Positions 16,251-16,874 of a stretch of DNA of 16,874 bases are shown here, in pieces. The notes under the pieces are model-generated. The model saw only the letters and a program-made list of their open reading frames with translations. It was not told the origin of the DNA and searched no databases. The translations under genes and the position numbers were made by a program. Where the stretch lies: contig NC_091558.1 of NCBI RefSeq assembly GCF_042767895.1, positions 41,846,654 to 41,863,527 on the forward strand, read 5' to 3'. The DNA is from Penaeus vannamei (taxonomy: Eukaryota; Arthropoda; Malacostraca; Decapoda; Penaeidae). Position 1 is the stretch's first letter, and each line of letters opens with the position of its first letter.

Positions 16251-16874
16251 GCCCCTTCCTCTCTCTCCATTTTTCCTCCATTTCCATTACCACTTTCGCC
16301 ACCGCCACCACTTCTACGTCCACATTCGTCTCCTCCTCCTCCTCTTCCACCACCTCCACTACCTCCTCTACCTCTTCCTCCTCCTCCACCATCACCTCTA
16401 CTTCCTCCTCCACCACCACCACCACTTCTACGTCCACACTCGTCTTCTCCTCCTCTACCTCTACCCCTTCCTCCACTTCCACCACCATCTCCACCTCCTT
16501 CACCAACTCTACCTCCACATTCGTCTCCTCCTCCACCTCCACCTCCACCACCACTCTACTTCCTCATGCACCACCACCACCTCCTCCTCCTCTTCCACCA
16601 CCACCCCTACCTCCAAATTCATCTCCTCCACCACCTCTACCTCCTCCTCCTCCTCCTCCTCCACCACTATCATTACCTCCATATTGGTCTCCTTCATCAC
16701 CACCTCCACCACCACCACTTCTACCCCAACATTCGTCTCCTCCTCCTCCACCCCAACCTCCACATTCATCTCCTCCACCTCCACATTCGCTTCCACCACC
16801 TCCACCCCCACATTCATCTCCTCCACCTCCACATTCGCTTCCACCACCTCCACCTCCTCTACCTCCTTCTACCC
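16251..16874 (+). repeat. CTC/CAC/ACC trinucleotide-rich tract
   Basis: About 620 bases of CCTCCTCC, CCACCACC and CTCCACATTCGTCTCC words. Larger duplications exist near the end: CACATTCATCTCCTCCACCT followed by CCACATTCGCTTCCACC occurs near 16763 and again near 16809. Frames on the minus strand give Glu/Val-rich strings of repeat origin. By analogy with the other introns this is probably the expanded pyrimidine side of the next, unseen acceptor. Confidence 0.9.

Noticed and set aside
16246..16853. Glu/Val-rich minus-strand frames
   Set aside because: They are products of the CTC/CAC trinucleotide repeat and lack any non-repeat flank.

Overview
The window looks like arthropod genomic DNA, most probably a decapod crustacean such as a penaeid shrimp. 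That is inferred from very dense microsatellites and minisatellites, large introns, and coding exons closest to insect and crustacean facilitated trehalose transporters (Tret1-like, MFS sugar porter family). There is no sign of bacterial gene organisation. About 3% of the window is recognisable coding sequence; almost everything else is simple or tandem repeat.

Positions 1-5253: compound TA/TG and GA microsatellites; a three-copy direct repeat leading into a possible terminal exon of an unrecognised + strand gene (about 971-1183); a 500-base assembly gap (1375-1874); an ATT/ATC tract; a CCTCCTT-type pyrimidine tract; a small CGACCCGACT minisatellite; poly-T and TA tracts; then about 960 bases of almost pure C/T ending at a splice acceptor.

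Positions 5254-16874: four consecutive + strand exons of one Tret1-like transporter gene (5254-5354, 10311-10454, 12472-12585, 14800-14961). Joined by their GT/AG boundaries they give 173 uninterrupted codons plus two bases, running from the TM4/TM5 cytoplasmic loop through TM5, TM6 and the large central cytoplasmic loop into TM7 and the start of the next segment. The N-terminal exons (TM1-4) and C-terminal exons (TM8-12) are not visible. All four downstream splice junctions are phase 2, so exons 2, 3 and 4 (144, 114 and 162 bp) are each skippable without a frame change.

The introns are built almost wholly from tandem repeats that begin or end at the splice sites: a 72-bp and a 78-bp minisatellite in intron 1, pyrimidine repeats before each acceptor, purine/G-rich repeats after the donors of exons 3 and 4, and a 42-bp minisatellite in intron 4 whose unit contains the donor sequence. 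The most striking structure surrounds exon 3. The downstream intron carries seven partial copies of the 3' end of exon 3, six of them with an intact GTAAGG donor. The upstream intron carries about three decayed copies of the exon's acceptor edge. These two flanks, each about 1.7 kb, are C/T-rich on one side and G/A-rich on the other and are potentially complementary in the pre-mRNA. This amplification of splice-site edges is the best candidate for something unusual here, with assembly error as the main alternative.
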